Below are positions 1-6,683 of a stretch of DNA of 8,017 nt, in pieces; position 1 is the first letter of the stretch; each line of letters starts with the position of its first letter. A program made the translations under genes and the position numbers. The notes below the pieces were generated by a model. The model made no database searches. It saw nothing but the letters and a program-made list of their open reading frames with translations, and was not told the origin of the DNA. Origin of the DNA: Clostridiaceae bacterium. Its GTDB lineage: Bacteria; Bacillota; Clostridia; Saccharofermentanales; UBA5734. Where the stretch lies: assembly GCA_012727965.1 (NCBI GenBank), contig JAAYFZ010000054.1, positions 1 to 8,017 of the forward strand. The letters are read 5' to 3'.

Positions 1-1016
1 CGTTTGATCTCAGAAATCTCCTCTTCTATATCGGCAAAAGGCGGCGATATCAGCCAGATGACAAGATCGGCAGCCTCAATCGCACGACGGGCCCGCTCAA
101 CGCCAAGTTTCTCAACAGGATCGTTAGAAAGACGAATACCAGCTGTATCAGTCAAATGAATCGGCAGACCCTCAAGATCAACTGTTTCCTGGACAGTGTC
201 ACGCGTTGTACCGGGAATCTCAGTAACAATAGCTCGTTCGAAACCGGCCAGCTGATTTAGAAGCGATGATTTGCCTGCATTGGGACGACCGGCAATTACA
301 ACATTCATCCCCTCACTGAGCAATCTACCCTGGCGATAGCTGGCAATAAGGTGTTCGAGATTTTGCCTTACCTGCCTTATCTGTTCTGCTAGAGCAAGGA
401 GATTTTCATCTGTTTCTTCATGCTCCGGAAACTCCAGAATCAACTCAGTTTGAGCAAGAAGCCTATAAATCGACTGGTCAGCTCTTGTAACCTCAGTTGA
501 TATTGAACCCTGGAGCTGCTTCATCGCTGCAGCTGCCTGCATTCGAGCTTCTGAATTAATCAGATCCATAACCGCTTCTGCCTGAGCCAGATCAAGCTTG
601 CCATTCAAAAAAGCTCTTTTTGTAAACTCTCCGGGGCCGGCAGCTGCAATGCCGGCGGCAAAAATACTGTCCAGAATCGCCTGCTTAACTGCCGCTGAAC
701 CATGACAGGATATTTCCAGCACATCTTCACCGGTAAAAGAAGAAGGACTGACAAATTTCGTAACTACCACCTGGTCGACTCGGCTCCGCGAACCCGAATT
801 ATCAGGCTGACTTAGCCAATATCCTGGTGCACAGCTATACCCCTTCATATGACTAAACTTCGTGAAACGAGCTGAAATTGGCTCAAACAGTAAATCACCG
901 AGCCAGTCTGCAGCAGGTCCGGAAATACGAATGAGAGCGATACCACTCTGACCCGGCGGAGTCGATACTGCCGCTATGGTGTCGAGTAAAATCTCGTTGG
1001 AAATTTGTTCAGTCAT
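1..1016 (-). CDS. mnmE: tRNA uridine-5-carboxymethylaminomethyl(34) synthesis GTPase MnmE (partial, C-terminus beyond window)
   Basis: Cytoplasmic GTPase that, with MnmG, installs the (carboxymethyl)aminomethyl group on wobble uridine 34 of certain tRNAs, using methylene-tetrahydrofolate, GTP and FAD. I translated the open frame by hand: 338 codons are present, against about 450-460 for the family. The N-terminal folate-binding domain starts DTIAAVSTPPGQSGIALIR and includes GEDVLEISCHG (97-107), followed by the helical segment GEFTKRAFLNGKLDLAQAEA (129-148). The G domain has G1 GRPNAGKS (243-250), G2 GTTRDT (269-274) and G3 DTAG (290-293). The G4 motif and the C-terminal catalytic Cys motif should lie beyond base 1. 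The ATG at 1016 is chosen because GAGAAAGG (1032-1025) lies just upstream and the protein begins where family members begin. A hairpin terminator separates it from jag. Family assignment is secure. Confidence 0.97.
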   Translation of the reverse strand, partial: MTEQISNEILLDTIAAVSTPPGQSGIALIRISGPAADWLGDLLFEPISARFTKFSHMKGYSCAPGYWLSQPDNSGSRSRVDQVVVTKFVSPSSFTGEDVLEISCHGSAAVKQAILDSIFAAGIAAAGPGEFTKRAFLNGKLDLAQAEAVMDLINSEARMQAAAAMKQLQGSISTEVTRADQSIYRLLAQTELILEFPEHEETDENLLALAEQIRQVRQNLEHLIASYRQGRLLSEGMNVVIAGRPNAGKSSLLNQLAGFERAIVTEIPGTTRDTVQETVDLEGLPIHLTDTAGIRLSNDPVEKLGVERARRAIEAADLVIWLISPPFADIEEEISEIK

Positions 1017-1032
1017 TTCATTAACCTTTCTC

Positions 1033-1071
1033 AAGAAAACAGCCGCAGGAGTCAAATACCCCTACGGCTGT
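1033..1071 (-). terminator. Intrinsic terminator between jag and mnmE
   Basis: Read on the minus strand, ACAGCCGTAGGGGT (1071-1058) pairs with the segment ending CTCCTGCGGCTGT (1052-1039). This gives a 14-bp stem with two G-U pairs and a 5-nt loop (ATTTG). TTTCTT (1038-1033) follows. The jag stop codon is 45 nt upstream. The mnmE ribosome binding site begins immediately after the U-tract, so the element could also act as an attenuator of mnmE readthrough. Confidence 0.75.
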
Positions 1072-1115
1072 CATTTATCATCTGCTCTTTTCGGGGTCAG
1101 CCCGATGACTGAAGA

Positions 1116-1925
1116 TCAATCCTGCTTATCAGGTGCTACTACGATGTATCTGTCAGGATCGACACCTTCACTGAAGGTAGTGATTCCCGGATAGCCCTGG
1201 AGAGCAGAATGAACGATTCTTCTCTCAGCAGGATTCATCGGATCAAGCTTCTGCAGTCTGCCGCTGTGGCTGACCTTGGAAGCTGTTCTCTCTGCTATGC
1301 CGATCAATGTCTGCTCGCGTCTTCTACGGTATCCACCGATATCAACAATTACGCGAACATGTTCTTCAGAAAACTTATTGGCTACAAGCGAGGTAAGATA
1401 CTGGATGGCATCAAGAGTCTCGCCATGTCTGCCAATGGCCGCGCCACAGTCCTGTCCGGATACATCAATGCGTAGATTGCCGTCTTCATGATATGAGCTT
1501 ATGCGTCCATGTATACCTACACCCTTGAGGATATCAGCCACATAATCCATAGCTGCGGCTTCTACCTGTGATTCAGGCTCATCAGTGTATTCATCATCAC
1601 CATAGTAAACCGGCTCTTCATCAGACTCAGCTTCTTCAGATGCTGAAATGCCTTCAACTGATACAAATTCATCGTCTGTATCATCGATATAGTTCTCATC
1701 TACTTCGTCAGCATAATCAGCTTCAGGCAATCCGGCTTCCTGATCGAAATCAGCAAGACTTACTCTGACACGTGCAGGTTTTCTGCCTATACCAAGAAGT
1801 CCTCCGCTCTCACCTTCATCCAGAACCTCAATTATAGCGTTATCCTCATTTATGCCCAGCTCCTCAAGCGCGTCATTGATTGCCTGTTGAACTGTCTTGG
1901 CAGTCTTTTCTACGAAATCAGCCAT
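1116..1925 (-). CDS. jag: Jag/KhpB family RNA-binding protein (Jag-N, KH, R3H domains)
   Basis: Cytoplasmic single-stranded RNA-binding protein, known as Jag (SpoIIIJ-associated protein), KhpB or EloR. In other Firmicutes it partners with KhpA and affects cell elongation and division. This copy has 269 residues. A Jag-N domain covers about 1-56 and ends in the typical GGLLGIGRKPARVRV. A very acidic linker (about 58-120, rich in Asp and Glu) follows. The KH domain (about 121-185) has the GxxG loop IGRHGE with G165 and G168. The R3H domain (about 188-265) has NPAERRIVH with the R235/H239 pair. AGGAGG at 1937-1932 precedes the ATG at a good distance, so the start is clear. The gene lies 41 nt downstream of yidC, its usual neighbour, and is probably cotranscribed with it. 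The terminator just after it suggests it ends the L34 transcript. The long acidic linker is typical of clostridial copies. Confidence 0.95.
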   Translation of the reverse strand: MADFVEKTAKTVQQAINDALEELGINEDNAIIEVLDEGESGGLLGIGRKPARVRVSLADFDQEAGLPEADYADEVDENYIDDTDDEFVSVEGISASEEAESDEEPVYYGDDEYTDEPESQVEAAAMDYVADILKGVGIHGRISSYHEDGNLRIDVSGQDCGAAIGRHGETLDAIQYLTSLVANKFSEEHVRVIVDIGGYRRRREQTLIGIAERTASKVSHSGRLQKLDPMNPAERRIVHSALQGYPGITTFSEGVDPDRYIVVAPDKQD

Positions 1926-1966
1926 CTCAAACCTCCTGATTATCTAAACCGGTGTAATCACATAAG

Positions 1967-3025
1967 TTAATGTGCTACTTCTGCATCCTTAACTTCTTTC
2001 ATAACTTCACCGGATTTATCCTCTGGCTTATTCAAGCCAGCTTGTTCCAATTTTCTTGTGAATAAGAAATATATGATAACGGACTGCAGGATCATCATCG
2101 TATTACCGATGATCCAGTAAAGTCCCATAGCAGCTGGGAAGGTAAAAGTCGTCCACAGCATGAAGATAGGCATAATGATGTTCATGCTCTTCATCATGGA
2201 TTCTGAACTGTCCTGCTGAGTCTGTCCAGCGCGCGCAGGATTCTTCTTGTCGCGTTCCTTATCAATTTCCTTCTGCTTGCGGTTCAGCATTGTGATTCTC
2301 GATATCTTCATTTGTACTAGTGTTGTAGCTAGAACGAATAGAGGAATCAAAAGGAGCGGCAGATATGTCCACATTGAATCTCCAAACAGCAAATTGGGCT
2401 TATATGTTGGAGTTAGTCCCAGATTGATGCCGAGAAAGTCGACATTTATCATCTGATCGAGATTTATCAAACCCTCGTTAACAACTCGAGACAGTGCAGA
2501 AGCATTTGCTTCGAGTGCGTTAAGAAGAGGAATGTTCATCGTAGCAGCAGCTTTTGCAGCGTTCTCGGATATGAGAGGCTGGCCGGCAGCATCAGTCATA
2601 CCCTGAAGGATCTGACCGATCTTATCGAGGTTCTCAGAGGAAACATGCATTATATGTTTTAGAGGCGCCTGAATTATTCTAAATATCGGCCAGATAATGA
2701 TCAGCTGCAGAATAGAAGGCAGACAGCCAGCCATCGGCGATGCGCCATGATGCTTATATAGCTCCATCTGAAGTTCGCTTTGCTTGGCCTTGTCATCTGG
2801 ATAGAGTCTCTTGATCTCAGCTATCTCGCCGGAAAGCGCCTGCTGCTTGAGAGTGCTCTTCTGCTGATTGATCCCAAGAGGAATCATCAAACCTCTAAGA
2901 ATAATCGTAAAAACAATGATAACCAGACCATAGTTGCCGATTATGTCATATAAAACTCTCATCACCCAGCCAAAAGCTGTGTAAAGCGGATCCATCAGAC
3001 CCAGCGAAACAATGGCAAGATCCAT
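1967..3025 (-). CDS. yidC: YidC/Oxa1 family membrane protein insertase
   Basis: Polytopic membrane insertase that places membrane proteins into the bilayer, alone or with SecYEG. The 352-residue protein has the Oxa1 core of five membrane segments at about 32-50, 101-122, 218-239, 281-304 and 305-322. R44 in the first of these (TIILRGLMIPL) matches the conserved groove arginine. A charged cytoplasmic hairpin lies at 51-100. Segments two and three are separated by an extracytoplasmic loop of about 95 residues containing NVDFLGINLG, a form I associate with clostridial YidC. There is no lipobox cysteine, unlike Bacillus SpoIIIJ. The start is placed at ATG 3025 because AAAGGAG (3040-3034) sits 8 nt upstream of it. 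The in-frame ATG at 3043 overlaps the yidD stop (ATGA), has no visible ribosome binding site and would make that site coding. It would add six residues. Confidence 0.95.
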   Translation of the reverse strand: MDLAIVSLGLMDPLYTAFGWVMRVLYDIIGNYGLVIIVFTIILRGLMIPLGINQQKSTLKQQALSGEIAEIKRLYPDDKAKQSELQMELYKHHGASPMAGCLPSILQLIIIWPIFRIIQAPLKHIMHVSSENLDKIGQILQGMTDAAGQPLISENAAKAAATMNIPLLNALEANASALSRVVNEGLINLDQMINVDFLGINLGLTPTYKPNLLFGDSMWTYLPLLLIPLFVLATTLVQMKISRITMLNRKQKEIDKERDKKNPARAGQTQQDSSESMMKSMNIIMPIFMLWTTFTFPAAMGLYWIIGNTMMILQSVIIYFLFTRKLEQAGLNKPEDKSGEVMKEVKDAEVAH

Positions 3026-3033
3026 GAATTGGT

Positions 3034-3040
3034 CTCCTTT
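3034..3040 (-). promoter_or_regulatory. Ribosome binding site that decides the yidC start
   Basis: AAAGGAG on the minus strand, 8 nt before ATG 3025. It lies within the first codons of the longer reading frame that begins at ATG 3043, which favours the shorter protein. Confidence 0.75.
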
Positions 3041-3276
3041 CATTTGACAGGGTCATATCCACCCCGGGAAAATGGATTACAGCGCAAAACCCGCCATACA
3101 GCCATTCCCAGACCTTTTACAGGTCCATGTTTTGTAATTGCCTCAACCGCATATTGTGAACAGGTAGGCATATACTTGCATTGACTGCCGAGGCGGCTCG
3201 AAATATGCTTCTGATAAAACCTGATCATGGCCAACATGCCTCTAACTACCAGAGACCTGATTTTTTGCCTTATCAT
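3040..3276 (-). CDS. yidD: Membrane protein insertion efficiency factor YidD
   Basis: Small peripheral membrane protein (UPF0161/YidD family) that assists YidC-dependent insertion. The 78-residue product has the family core in full: a basic amphipathic N-terminus (MIRQKIRSLVVRGMLAMIRF), then YQKHISSRLGSQCKYMPTCS, then the signature cysteines C33, C39 and C66 with RCNPFSRGGYDPV near the end. Length agrees with the usual 70-90 residues. The ATG at 3276 overlaps the rnpA stop as ATGA, and its own stop TGA overlaps an upstream in-frame ATG of yidC in the same way. There is no strong ribosome binding site, so translation is probably coupled to rnpA. The position between rnpA and yidC is the standard one in bacteria. 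Confidence 0.95.
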   Translation of the reverse strand: MIRQKIRSLVVRGMLAMIRFYQKHISSRLGSQCKYMPTCSQYAVEAITKHGPVKGLGMAVWRVLRCNPFSRGGYDPVK

Positions 3277-3626
3277 GTTCCATCACACCTATCCTGCCAT
3301 AAACCTGCTCTTTTGAACAGGCTGTTCATGTCTAGTCTTACAGAATCATAATCTGGAACCTGTTCATACAGCTTCCCCATAATGATTATGTCATATCCTG
3401 ACTTAAGTTCAGGTCTGACAAGACGCAAACTCTCCCTTATCAGTCGTTTATATCTGTTGCGTTTGACGGCACCTTTTAAACGACGACTAACCGTGACCCC
3501 TGTTCGTAGGCCACGGTTTGGCCTTTTCAGGTAATGTACTGTCAGTACCTTGCCCGAGACACGTCGGCCTTTCTGATAAACCCGGGAAAATTCATAATTC
3601 TTAACGAGCCTGGTATTTTGTTTCAT
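3273..3626 (-). CDS. rnpA: Ribonuclease P protein component
   Basis: Basic protein subunit (C5 type) of RNase P, which binds the catalytic RNA and helps it remove the 5' leader of precursor tRNAs. At 117 residues it has normal length. The family signature is present as AVKRNRYKRLIRESLR (about 53-68), containing the RNR motif that lines the RNA-binding face. The N-terminus NYEFSRVYQKGRRVSG matches the usual F..V...G.R start. The ATG at 3626 has GAAGGAA (3643-3637) about 10 nt upstream and a closer GGAG (3633-3630) only 3 nt away. It lies 81 nt downstream of rpmH with a weak hairpin between them, and overlaps yidD by 4 nt. The conserved rpmH-rnpA pairing supports the call. Confidence 0.97.
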   Translation of the reverse strand: MKQNTRLVKNYEFSRVYQKGRRVSGKVLTVHYLKRPNRGLRTGVTVSRRLKGAVKRNRYKRLIRESLRLVRPELKSGYDIIIMGKLYEQVPDYDSVRLDMNSLFKRAGLWQDRCDGT

Positions 3627-3678
3627 AAGCTCCGCGTTCCTTCATCCTAAGCACTGACAGCACCTGGATAACGGGTAT

Positions 3679-3708
3679 AAAAGAAGAAAGACCACTGATT
3701 GCGGTCTT
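3679..3708 (-). terminator. Weak hairpin / possible attenuator between rpmH and rnpA
   Basis: Minus strand AAGACC (3708-3703) can pair with GGTCTT (3693-3688) across a 9-nt loop, followed by the pyrimidine-rich TCTTCTTTT. The left arm overlaps the last base of the rpmH stop codon. A 6-bp stem is weak, so partial termination that keeps L34 output above RnpA output is an inference only. Confidence 0.45.
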
Positions 3709-3842
3709 CAGGCAGATAACTGCTTTCTTCCCTTGAGTCTGCGATTACGCAGTATTTCACGGCCTGCTGCTGTTCTCATTCTTTTTCTGAAACCGTGCTC
3801 TCTTGATCTCTGTCTCCTTTTGGGTTGAAACGTCATTTTCAT
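3708..3842 (-). CDS. rpmH: 50S ribosomal protein L34
   Basis: Very small, highly basic protein of the large ribosomal subunit. The hand translation gives 44 residues beginning MKMTFQPKRRQRSREHGFRK and ending LKGRKQLSA. This matches L34: T-x-QP-x-R-R near the start, then a run of Arg/Lys with HGFRKRM and G-R-x-x-L-x-x-R-R-x-K-G-R. Length agrees with the usual 44-47 residues. GGAGGTG (3857-3851) sits 8 nt before ATG 3842. A second ATG two codons in (3836) is less likely because the spacing would be 14 nt and the family N-terminus is MK-T. It is the first gene of the cluster, 5' UTR about 35 nt, read from a near-consensus promoter. In many Firmicutes dnaA lies upstream in the opposite direction; here a capA-like gene lies there instead. 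Confidence 0.97.
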   Translation of the reverse strand: MKMTFQPKRRQRSREHGFRKRMRTAAGREILRNRRLKGRKQLSA

Positions 3843-3883
3843 TTTATGTTCACCTCCATGAGTTTGTTTACATTAGCTTAAGC

Positions 3884-3913
3884 ATTATACAAGGCATGAC
3901 CTCAGACTGTCAA
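3884..3913 (-). promoter_or_regulatory. Vegetative (SigA-type) promoter of the rpmH cluster
   Basis: Perfect -35 TTGACA (3913-3908) and perfect -10 TATAAT (3889-3884) on the minus strand, separated by 18 nt. Transcription should start near 3877. It lies about 25 nt past the capA-like stop codon, and no convincing terminator separates them, so some readthrough from upstream is possible. Confidence 0.88.
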
Positions 3914-3938
3914 CCTTGAACAGCTATGCTGCATTAAG

Positions 3939-5375
3939 TTATTTTCCCACTGCTGTCAGACTTATTTTTTCGCTGCTGCCGTTGGCTGCCATTACTGCTT
4001 CTGTCCTGGCAAGTGAGGCGTTCATCATCTCAGTTGTTGTTTCATAGGCCTGGGGATCTTCCAAGGCAGCGAGTACTGGAACAACACGGTGAGACGGTAT
4101 CCCGTCTGCATGGACTCTTACCACATGAACTGGTATATAGTCTGCAGAAGAAATGAATACATCGTTCTCTGTTTTTGTGATTCTGACTCTAGCCGCAAGA
4201 CCATCCTGACCTCTTCCAGAAGCATTGCCTGTATCAAAATACTGGTTGCTGATGAAATTTCCTAGAGAATAATAGACGAGCATCTCATGGTCAGAGTTAG
4301 TTGCCTGTACAAAATCAATTTCTTGTACTACATGCGGATGATGACCAATGATCAGATCGACACCGGCGTCTGCCAGTTTCTGTGCCAGCTTCTGCTGATA
4401 TGGACTGCTGCTGATATTGTATTCTTCGCCCCAGTGCATAACCATACATATAAACTCAGCGCCTTCTGAGCGCATTGCTTCAACACGCTCAAGAATCTTC
4501 TGAATATCCTGTGCGAAAACATCATCTCTATAAGGATTAAAAGAGTCAATCAAGGGCTCAGCCTCTTTTGGCATAATTATTCCATTCAGAGCTCGATTCT
4601 GTTCAGTACCAATAGTTTCAAAGGAAAAAGAACTAAAACCTATTTTGACGCCTTTGATGTCCTCAATTCGGTAGCTCTTGGCGTCTGCTGAAGTTTTTGT
4701 ACCAATATTAGGCATGCCCTGTTCGTTGAAGACTGTAGCGGTCCTTATCAGACCATCAAATCCTCTGTCTATAGAATGATTGTTGACAGTACTCGCCAAA
4801 TCGAATCCAGTACTGATAAGCGCAGGCACAATATCATCAGGAGCCGAAAACATCGGGTAGCCTGTGTATGGAGGTCCGCCTAGTGTGCCTTCGAAATTTA
4901 GTACCGAATAATCGGCCGAGTAAATTATGTCTTTTATATAGCGAAAAACAGGTTCAAATTGATAAACCGTTTCACCTTCAACGGTGCGGGCTACACCGTT
5001 GATAACCGGCATATGCAGCAAGACATCGCCTGTAGCGGCAAGTTCAATTTCAATATCTTCATAAGCTTCTGTCTCAGTTACTGTTGGTTCAGTCTGTTCA
5101 GATTGATTCGCATCATCTCCGCTCGGCAAGCTATCATCAGCAGGCGAATCCATAGATGTGGCATCAGACTGCCCTACAGCATCTGCCTGGTTATCTGTAA
5201 TGTCAGTCTCGATCTGATCTGGCCTCACGACTGAAGCAAGGCTGTTGCGGATCGACGGACTGATTACAAGCAGAACCGTCAAAGACAGAATAATCGTTGT
5301 TACAATGAGAGCCGCTGTTCTCAAGCTGCCTCTTTTCCTGTGGACATTATTATACTTATTGCTATTTCCAGACAT
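3939..5375 (-). CDS. CapA family membrane-anchored metallophosphatase-like protein
   Basis: Member of the CapA/PgsA (PGA_cap) family, whose fold resembles calcineurin-like metallophosphatases. Some members take part in poly-gamma-glutamate capsule synthesis, but most have no known role. The 478-residue protein has a basic cytoplasmic tail, one membrane segment (about 19-40), an acidic Ser/Thr/Asp-rich linker (about 50-105) and the catalytic-type domain outside the cell. Visible motifs are ATGDVLLH (GD at 116-117), NFEG (160-163), NNHSIDRG (198-205), MHWGEEY (313-319), GHHPHV (344-349) and SLGNFI (370-375). All expected metal-binding positions appear intact. ATG 5375 is chosen because AGGAG (5388-5384) lies 8 nt upstream; the in-frame TTG at 5393 lies upstream of that site. 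No capB, capC or other capsule genes are visible, so capsule synthesis is not supported. It follows ispE on the same strand. Confidence 0.88.
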   Translation of the reverse strand: MSGNSNKYNNVHRKRGSLRTAALIVTTIILSLTVLLVISPSIRNSLASVVRPDQIETDITDNQADAVGQSDATSMDSPADDSLPSGDDANQSEQTEPTVTETEAYEDIEIELAATGDVLLHMPVINGVARTVEGETVYQFEPVFRYIKDIIYSADYSVLNFEGTLGGPPYTGYPMFSAPDDIVPALISTGFDLASTVNNHSIDRGFDGLIRTATVFNEQGMPNIGTKTSADAKSYRIEDIKGVKIGFSSFSFETIGTEQNRALNGIIMPKEAEPLIDSFNPYRDDVFAQDIQKILERVEAMRSEGAEFICMVMHWGEEYNISSSPYQQKLAQKLADAGVDLIIGHHPHVVQEIDFVQATNSDHEMLVYYSLGNFISNQYFDTGNASGRGQDGLAARVRITKTENDVFISSADYIPVHVVRVHADGIPSHRVVPVLAALEDPQAYETTTEMMNASLARTEAVMAANGSSEKISLTAVGK

Positions 5376-5446
5376 CAGCGTTTCTCCTGTCAATTAGCTC
5401 TACGAATAGGCAGTCTATTAAAACTCATTCATTAAAAAGCTGCAAA

Positions 5447-5476
5447 ATCATACGCAGTAATAATAGCAGATTCCAA
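5447..5476 (-). promoter_or_regulatory. Candidate promoter of the capA-like gene
   Basis: Minus strand TTGGAA (5476-5471) and TATGAT (5452-5447) are separated by 18 nt in the 146-nt gap between ispE and the capA-like gene. The match is 4/6 and 5/6 to consensus. No terminator is visible after ispE, so cotranscription with ispE is equally possible. Confidence 0.4.
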
Positions 5477-5521
5477 TTGATTTGGCACGAACAGTCACGA
5501 ATTAAGCCATCTTTTACATAT

Positions 5522-6388
5522 TTATTTAGTCGAGGTATAAATCAGCTGTTCATTGTGATCGAGCAATCGCGATATATTCGCTGCTGCCTTTTCTCTAGTG
5601 GTTTCATTTTCATAAACTGCATAAATGCAGGTACCAGATCCACTCATCATAACCATTTCGGCATCAAATGATTTCATCAATTCCAGATAAGCCGTAAGCT
5701 CAGGTCTAATTCTCATAGCTGCTGCCTCAAGCACATTTCCGCTAACTCTTCCCAGGCGACGCCAGTCTCCTGAATCTATTGCTGCAAGGATTTGATCATG
5801 CTCAAGCAAGAAAGATTGCTTCATACTATCTGACTCGCGAAAGACCGCTGGTGTCGAGAGACCGAAATCAGGCTTAAGCAGCAGCAACGGCCTAATGGGC
5901 ATCGGCGATAATGAAGTAATAATCTCACCTATTCCTTCGCACAAAGCTGTCCCGCCACGCAAACAAAATGGAACATCTGCTCCTGTCTTGACTGCCGCTG
6001 CTAGCAGTTCTTCATCATTAAGCGGGCTTCCAGCCAGGTCGTTTAAACCACTTAATACTGCAGCAGCATCGGCACTGCCTCCACCTAAACCAGCCTCTGA
6101 TGGAATATGCTTCTCGATGTCGATCATTATACTATATGAATTGCCGCATTTTTCCAACCAGTGCTCGGCAGCTCTATAGCAGGTGTTTCTACTGTCTAGC
6201 GGTATCTCTGGCTGATTAGCGGTCAATCGAATTGCAGCAGGACCGTCTGCGATAGTGATTCGGATATTATCAGACAGACTGATCGACTGCATAACTGATT
6301 TTAGCAAGTGGTAACCATCATCTCGAATTCCGGTTATTTCAAGTGATAAGTTTATTTTTGCCGGCGCTTCTACTTCTATCATTTTCAT
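5522..6388 (-). CDS. ispE: 4-diphosphocytidyl-2-C-methyl-D-erythritol kinase
   Basis: Cytoplasmic GHMP-family kinase that phosphorylates the 2-hydroxyl of CDP-methylerythritol with ATP, a step of the MEP pathway to isoprenoid precursors. Numbering from ATG 6388 (288 residues, normal length): PAKINLSLEITG carries the substrate-site lysine K11, and DDGYH follows. The glycine-rich ATP loop is AGLGGGSADAAA (about 99-110), the catalytic aspartate is in GADVPF (D138), and the C-terminal GHMP motif is MSGSGTCIYAV (about 248-258). The family usually has SGSGPT or SGSGST, so the TC here is a small variant. The sequence GGGTGATC upstream resembles the extended complement of the 16S rRNA 3' end and places GGG 8 nt before ATG 6388. 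A GTG at 6397 lies inside that site and an ATG at 6382 is also possible. Upstream veg is its neighbour in Bacillus too. Confidence 0.95.
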   Translation of the reverse strand: MKMIEVEAPAKINLSLEITGIRDDGYHLLKSVMQSISLSDNIRITIADGPAAIRLTANQPEIPLDSRNTCYRAAEHWLEKCGNSYSIMIDIEKHIPSEAGLGGGSADAAAVLSGLNDLAGSPLNDEELLAAAVKTGADVPFCLRGGTALCEGIGEIITSLSPMPIRPLLLLKPDFGLSTPAVFRESDSMKQSFLLEHDQILAAIDSGDWRRLGRVSGNVLEAAAMRIRPELTAYLELMKSFDAEMVMMSGSGTCIYAVYENETTREKAAANISRLLDHNEQLIYTSTK

Positions 6389-6423
6389 CTTGATCACCCT
6401 GATTTTCTTATTTCTGGTCCGAT

Positions 6424-6440
6424 TAAGCTAGCTTAGCTTA
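6424..6440. repeat. Palindrome TAAGCTAGCTTA in the ispE leader
   Basis: A perfect 12-bp palindrome (6424-6435) overlaps a second arrangement, TAAGCTA with TAGCTTA at 6424-6430 and 6434-6440. It lies 36-52 nt upstream of the ispE start. It may be an operator or an RNA hairpin, or chance in AT-rich DNA. No matching regulator is recognised. Confidence 0.4.
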
Positions 6441-6510
6441 CTTGGATGGATACATATTTGACGCAGCAACTGAGCTTAAATGACGATCTCACTATGCTGG
6501 AACACAAGTA

Positions 6511-6516
6511 ATTATA
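6511..6516 (-). promoter_or_regulatory. Candidate -10 box for ispE
   Basis: Minus strand TATAAT at 6516-6511 lies just after the veg terminator U-tract, in the right place to start an ispE transcript with a leader of about 115 nt. No good -35 hexamer lies 16-18 nt upstream, where the terminator stem is. Low confidence. Confidence 0.3.
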
Positions 6517-6522
6517 CTATAG

Positions 6523-6565
6523 AAAAAAGGATACTCTGCAGTTTTTCTTAACCGCAGAATATCCT
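6523..6565 (-). terminator. Intrinsic terminator downstream of veg
   Basis: Minus strand AGGATATTCTGCGGTT (6565-6550) pairs with AACTGCAGAGTATCCT (6543-6528) in a 16-bp stem with two G-U pairs and the loop AAGAAA, followed by an uninterrupted T-tract (6527-6523). This is the clearest terminator in the window. It lies about 120 nt past the veg stop codon and isolates veg from ispE. Confidence 0.92.
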
Positions 6566-6683
6566 GAATTATTGATTACTATATTAACAGCTAATTAAGC
6601 TTAACCTGCTTGCCAGGCTGAAATTAATCTTCTGTATCAACTTATGCTGATTTTGTCTCACCCTGGTGCCGGGATCGAATTAA

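Larger units (their letters stand above)
6398..6683. other. Intergenic region between veg and ispE
   Basis: This 286-nt stretch holds no plausible gene; all frames are broken by frequent stops and no start has a ribosome binding site. From the veg side it contains a small GC-containing hairpin (AGCCTG with CAGGTT), the veg terminator, a TATAAT box and a palindrome in the ispE leader, described separately. Confidence 0.7.

Noticed and set aside
1568..1768. His- and Gln-rich plus-strand open frame within jag
   Set aside because: It is the antisense shadow of the acidic linker of Jag, with no ribosome binding site.
3914..3938. Terminator after the capA-like gene
   Set aside because: Only a 3- to 4-bp CAGC/GCTG hairpin with no T-tract is present; not enough to call.
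3860..3938. Replication origin next to rpmH
   Set aside because: No DnaA-box cluster, no AT-rich unwinding element and no dnaA gene in view.
5404..5420. Hairpin AATAG-ACTGC-CTATT in the capA-like leader
   Set aside because: Five mostly A-T pairs; likely chance.
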